Positions 6,854 through 8,507 of a stretch of 8,507 nucleotides of DNA are shown in pieces. A program made the position numbers and the translations under genes. The stretch spans positions 1 through 8,507 of the forward strand of contig DROE01000029.1 in NCBI GenBank assembly GCA_011322005.1. The letters run 5' to 3'. The stretch's first letter is position 1; every line of letters begins with the position of its first letter. Source of the DNA: Devosia sp. GTDB taxonomy: Bacteria; Pseudomonadota; Alphaproteobacteria; Rhizobiales; Devosiaceae. The notes below the pieces were generated by a model, which saw nothing but the letters and a program-made list of their open reading frames with translations, was not told the DNA's origin and did not search any database.

Positions 6854-8260
6854 ATGGCGGACAAGTTTGACCTGACGATAATCGGCACCGGCCCGGGGGG
6901 CTATGTGTGCGCCATCAGGGCGGCGCAACTGGGGCTCAAGGTCGCGGTGGTGGAAAAACGGGCCACCCATGGGGGCACCTGTCTCAATATCGGGTGCATT
7001 CCTTCAAAAGCAATGTTGCACGCCAGCGAGATGTTTGAGGAGGCAGGGCATAATTTCAAGGCGCTGGGCATTGATATTGCCAAGCCGCAGTTAAATCTTG
7101 ATCGGATGCTGGCCCACAAGGACAAGACCGTTGAGGCCAACACAACCGGTATCGACTATCTGTTCAAGAAAAACAAAATTTCCGTTTTTTCCGGCATCGG
7201 CTCGATCGGCAGCGCCAATCAGGTGATTGTGACGCCTGAAAACGGGGATGCGCAAACCATTGCCACGGCCAATATTGTCATTGCCTCAGGTTCGGACAGC
7301 GCTAATCTGGCAGGCATTGATATTGACGAAAAGCGTATTGTCAGTTCCACCGGGGCGCTTTCGCTGGAAAAAGTGCCCGAGCATCTGGTTGTGGTGGGTG
7401 CCGGGGTTATCGGGCTGGAACTGGGCTCGGTCTGGGGCCGGCTTGGGGCCAAAGTCAGCGTGGTCGAGTTTCTCGACCGCATATTGCCGGGCATGGATAT
7501 GGAAGTGACCAGGCAGTTTCAGCGTATGTTGAAAAAACAGGGCTTTGACTTCAAACTGGAAACCAAGGTTACCGAAATTGAAAAAACCGGCAAGGGCCTG
7601 AAAGTAAAAGTCGAACCGGCCGCAGGAGGGGACGGCGAAACCATTGAATGTGATGTGACGCTGGTGGCCATCGGGCGCGTCCCCTATACGCAGGGGCTGG
7701 GGCTGGAGGTCGTGGGGGTTGAAACCGACGCGCGCGGACGCATCAAAACCGATGGTGCCTATCAAACCAGCGTTAGCAATATATATGCCATTGGCGATGT
7801 GATTGAAGGTCCCATGCTGGCGCACAAGGCCGAGGATGAGGGTGTTGCAGTTGCTGAAATTCTGGCCGGGCAGGCAGGGCATGTGAATTATGGGGTCATT
7901 CCCGGCGTGGTTTACACCAACCCCGAAATTGCCACGGTGGGCAAAACCGAAGAGGAACTCAAGGACGCCGGTGTCGAATACAAGGTCGGGAAGTTTCCGT
8001 TTTCGGCCAACGGGAGGGCCAAGGCGATGCTGGCCACAGAAGGATTTGTCAAAATTGTTGCCGATGCGAAGACCGACCGGGTTCTGGGTGGCCATATTGT
8101 GGGCCGGGGCGCCGGGGAGATGATCCACGAAATTGCGGTGCTGATGGAATTTGGCGGTTCGGCCGAGGATCTGGCGCGCACCTGCCATGCCCACCCCACC
8201 ATGTCCGAAGCGGTACGCGAGGCGGCGATGGCCTGTGGTGATGGCGCTATCCACATGTAG
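6854..8260 (+). CDS. lpdA: Dihydrolipoyl dehydrogenase (E3)
   Basis: This flavoprotein reoxidises the dihydrolipoyl arm of E2 and passes electrons through a disulfide and FAD to NAD+. The 468-residue product has the family's usual length. It starts MADKFDLTIIGTGPGGYVCA, the FAD-binding Rossmann motif with GxGxxG at 11-16. The redox-active disulfide is Cys43/Cys48 in GGTCLNIGCIPSK. The NAD-binding fold has GAGVIG at 182-187 followed by ELGSVWGRLGAKV and a Glu in VVEF. The second FAD motif IYAIGDV precedes the C-terminal dimerisation domain, where the catalytic dyad His447 and Glu452 lies in HAHPTMSEAVREA. All key residues are present. Its position at the end of the sucAB block suggests it serves 2-oxoglutarate dehydrogenase, although E3 can be shared with other 2-oxoacid complexes and the glycine cleavage system. 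Confidence 0.97.
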   Translation: MADKFDLTIIGTGPGGYVCAIRAAQLGLKVAVVEKRATHGGTCLNIGCIPSKAMLHASEMFEEAGHNFKALGIDIAKPQLNLDRMLAHKDKTVEANTTGIDYLFKKNKISVFSGIGSIGSANQVIVTPENGDAQTIATANIVIASGSDSANLAGIDIDEKRIVSSTGALSLEKVPEHLVVVGAGVIGLELGSVWGRLGAKVSVVEFLDRILPGMDMEVTRQFQRMLKKQGFDFKLETKVTEIEKTGKGLKVKVEPAAGGDGETIECDVTLVAIGRVPYTQGLGLEVVGVETDARGRIKTDGAYQTSVSNIYAIGDVIEGPMLAHKAEDEGVAVAEILAGQAGHVNYGVIPGVVYTNPEIATVGKTEEELKDAGVEYKVGKFPFSANGRAKAMLATEGFVKIVADAKTDRVLGGHIVGRGAGEMIHEIAVLMEFGGSAEDLARTCHAHPTMSEAVREAAMACGDGAIHM

Positions 8261-8283
8261 GACGAAATTACAGACGGAAAGGA

Positions 8284-8310
8284 AAAGGCCGGTGCAGGGC
8301 ACCGGCCTTT
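8284..8310. terminator. Bidirectional intrinsic terminator between convergent genes
   Basis: A perfect 12-bp stem pairs 8284-8295 with 8299-8310, with a three-base loop (AGG). The stem core is G+C-rich (GGCCGGTGC) with A-T pairs at the base. On the + strand it ends in TTTCTTGTTG, a modest U-tract after lpdA. On the minus strand the stem is followed by TTTTCCTTTCC, so it can also stop transcription of the convergent gene that ends at 8331. It lies 23 bases after the lpdA stop and is the only strong terminator in the window. Confidence 0.88.
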
Positions 8311-8330
8311 CTTGTTGAGAAACAGTTGCG

Positions 8331-8507
8331 CTATTTCAGATAGATCTGAGATGATCTGTAGAGACTGCGGCAATCATTAGCGTCGCGCATCAGGTTTTCC
8401 TCAAGCGGAGAACCCGATGAGCCGGGGCCGGCAAAGCGAGGGTCGTCGCATTCGCCATCATCGGACCAATCGCTGGAATTGTCGCCAAAGTCGATGGGGC
8501 CATCGGC
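8331..8507 (-). CDS. C-terminal part of a protein with an acidic two-Cys motif (5' end outside window)
   Basis: A minus-strand frame runs from the right edge to a TAG (complement of 8331-8333), giving 58 residues. The fragment contains IDFGDNSSDWSDDGECDDPRF, then a Gly/Ser stretch, then LMRDANDCRSLY and a short polar tail. From memory, FGD(D/N)SS-W-DGECDDPRF followed by DA-DC is a recurrent C-terminal module in alphaproteobacterial predicted secreted proteins of unknown function, some also carrying protease-like domains. The two cysteines, 26 residues apart, could form a disulfide, and the cluster of Asp and Glu could bind a cation; both are inference. It converges on lpdA and is probably functionally unrelated to it. 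The whole protein and any signal peptide lie outside the window. Confidence 0.75.
   Translation of the reverse strand, partial: ADGPIDFGDNSSDWSDDGECDDPRFAGPGSSGSPLEENLMRDANDCRSLYRSSQIYLK

Noticed and set aside
7286..8302. Minus-strand open frame (338 codons) opposite lpdA
   Set aside because: It runs across the terminator and is antisense to a fully intact E3 gene, so it is a coding shadow.
1..8507. Mobile elements, CRISPR arrays, tRNA or rRNA genes, prophage or defence genes
   Set aside because: None seen. The window is almost fully occupied by intact metabolic and transporter genes, and I saw no repeat arrays or transposase-like sequences.

Overview
The window reads as a chromosomal core-metabolism locus from an alphaproteobacterium, most likely in the Hyphomicrobiales (Rhizobiales). 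The evidence is the gene order sucD-sucA-sucB-(LysE, LysE)-lpdA, the alphaproteobacterial style of the SucD and SucA sequences, moderately high G+C with G/C-ending codons, and a short acidic Cys motif in the last gene that I recall from alphaproteobacterial secreted proteins. A finer placement (for example near Devosiaceae) would be a guess.

Layout: bases 3-107 hold the C-terminal end of an unrecognised gene on the + strand. Then come sucD (158-1063, succinyl-CoA synthetase alpha), sucA/odhA (1239-4226, 2-oxoglutarate dehydrogenase E1), sucB/odhB (4293-5528, E2 succinyltransferase), two consecutive LysE/RhtB-type membrane exporters (5553-6164 and 6169-6801, the second probably starting with TTG) and lpdA (6854-8260, E3 dihydrolipoyl dehydrogenase). 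A strong 12-bp hairpin at 8284-8310 follows lpdA. It separates this block from a convergent minus-strand gene, whose C-terminal 58 codons occupy 8331-8507. No stretch without a gene exceeds 175 bases.

Function: E1, E2 and E3 together form the 2-oxoglutarate dehydrogenase complex (2-oxoglutarate to succinyl-CoA, with NADH). SucD, with the SucC beta subunit that is not in this window, converts succinyl-CoA to succinate with nucleotide triphosphate synthesis. The block therefore encodes two consecutive TCA-cycle steps. No terminator is visible between sucD and the end of lpdA, and most gaps are short, so one or two overlapping transcription units are likely. The two exporters between E2 and E3 are the least expected part; their substrates cannot be read from sequence.

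I found no mobile element, CRISPR array, tRNA, rRNA or clearly new system. The points most worth a second look are the embedded exporter pair, the unidentified gene where sucC would be expected, a hairpin that places the sucA ribosome-binding site in its loop, the use of TAG stops by seven of eight genes, and the truncated motif protein at the right edge.
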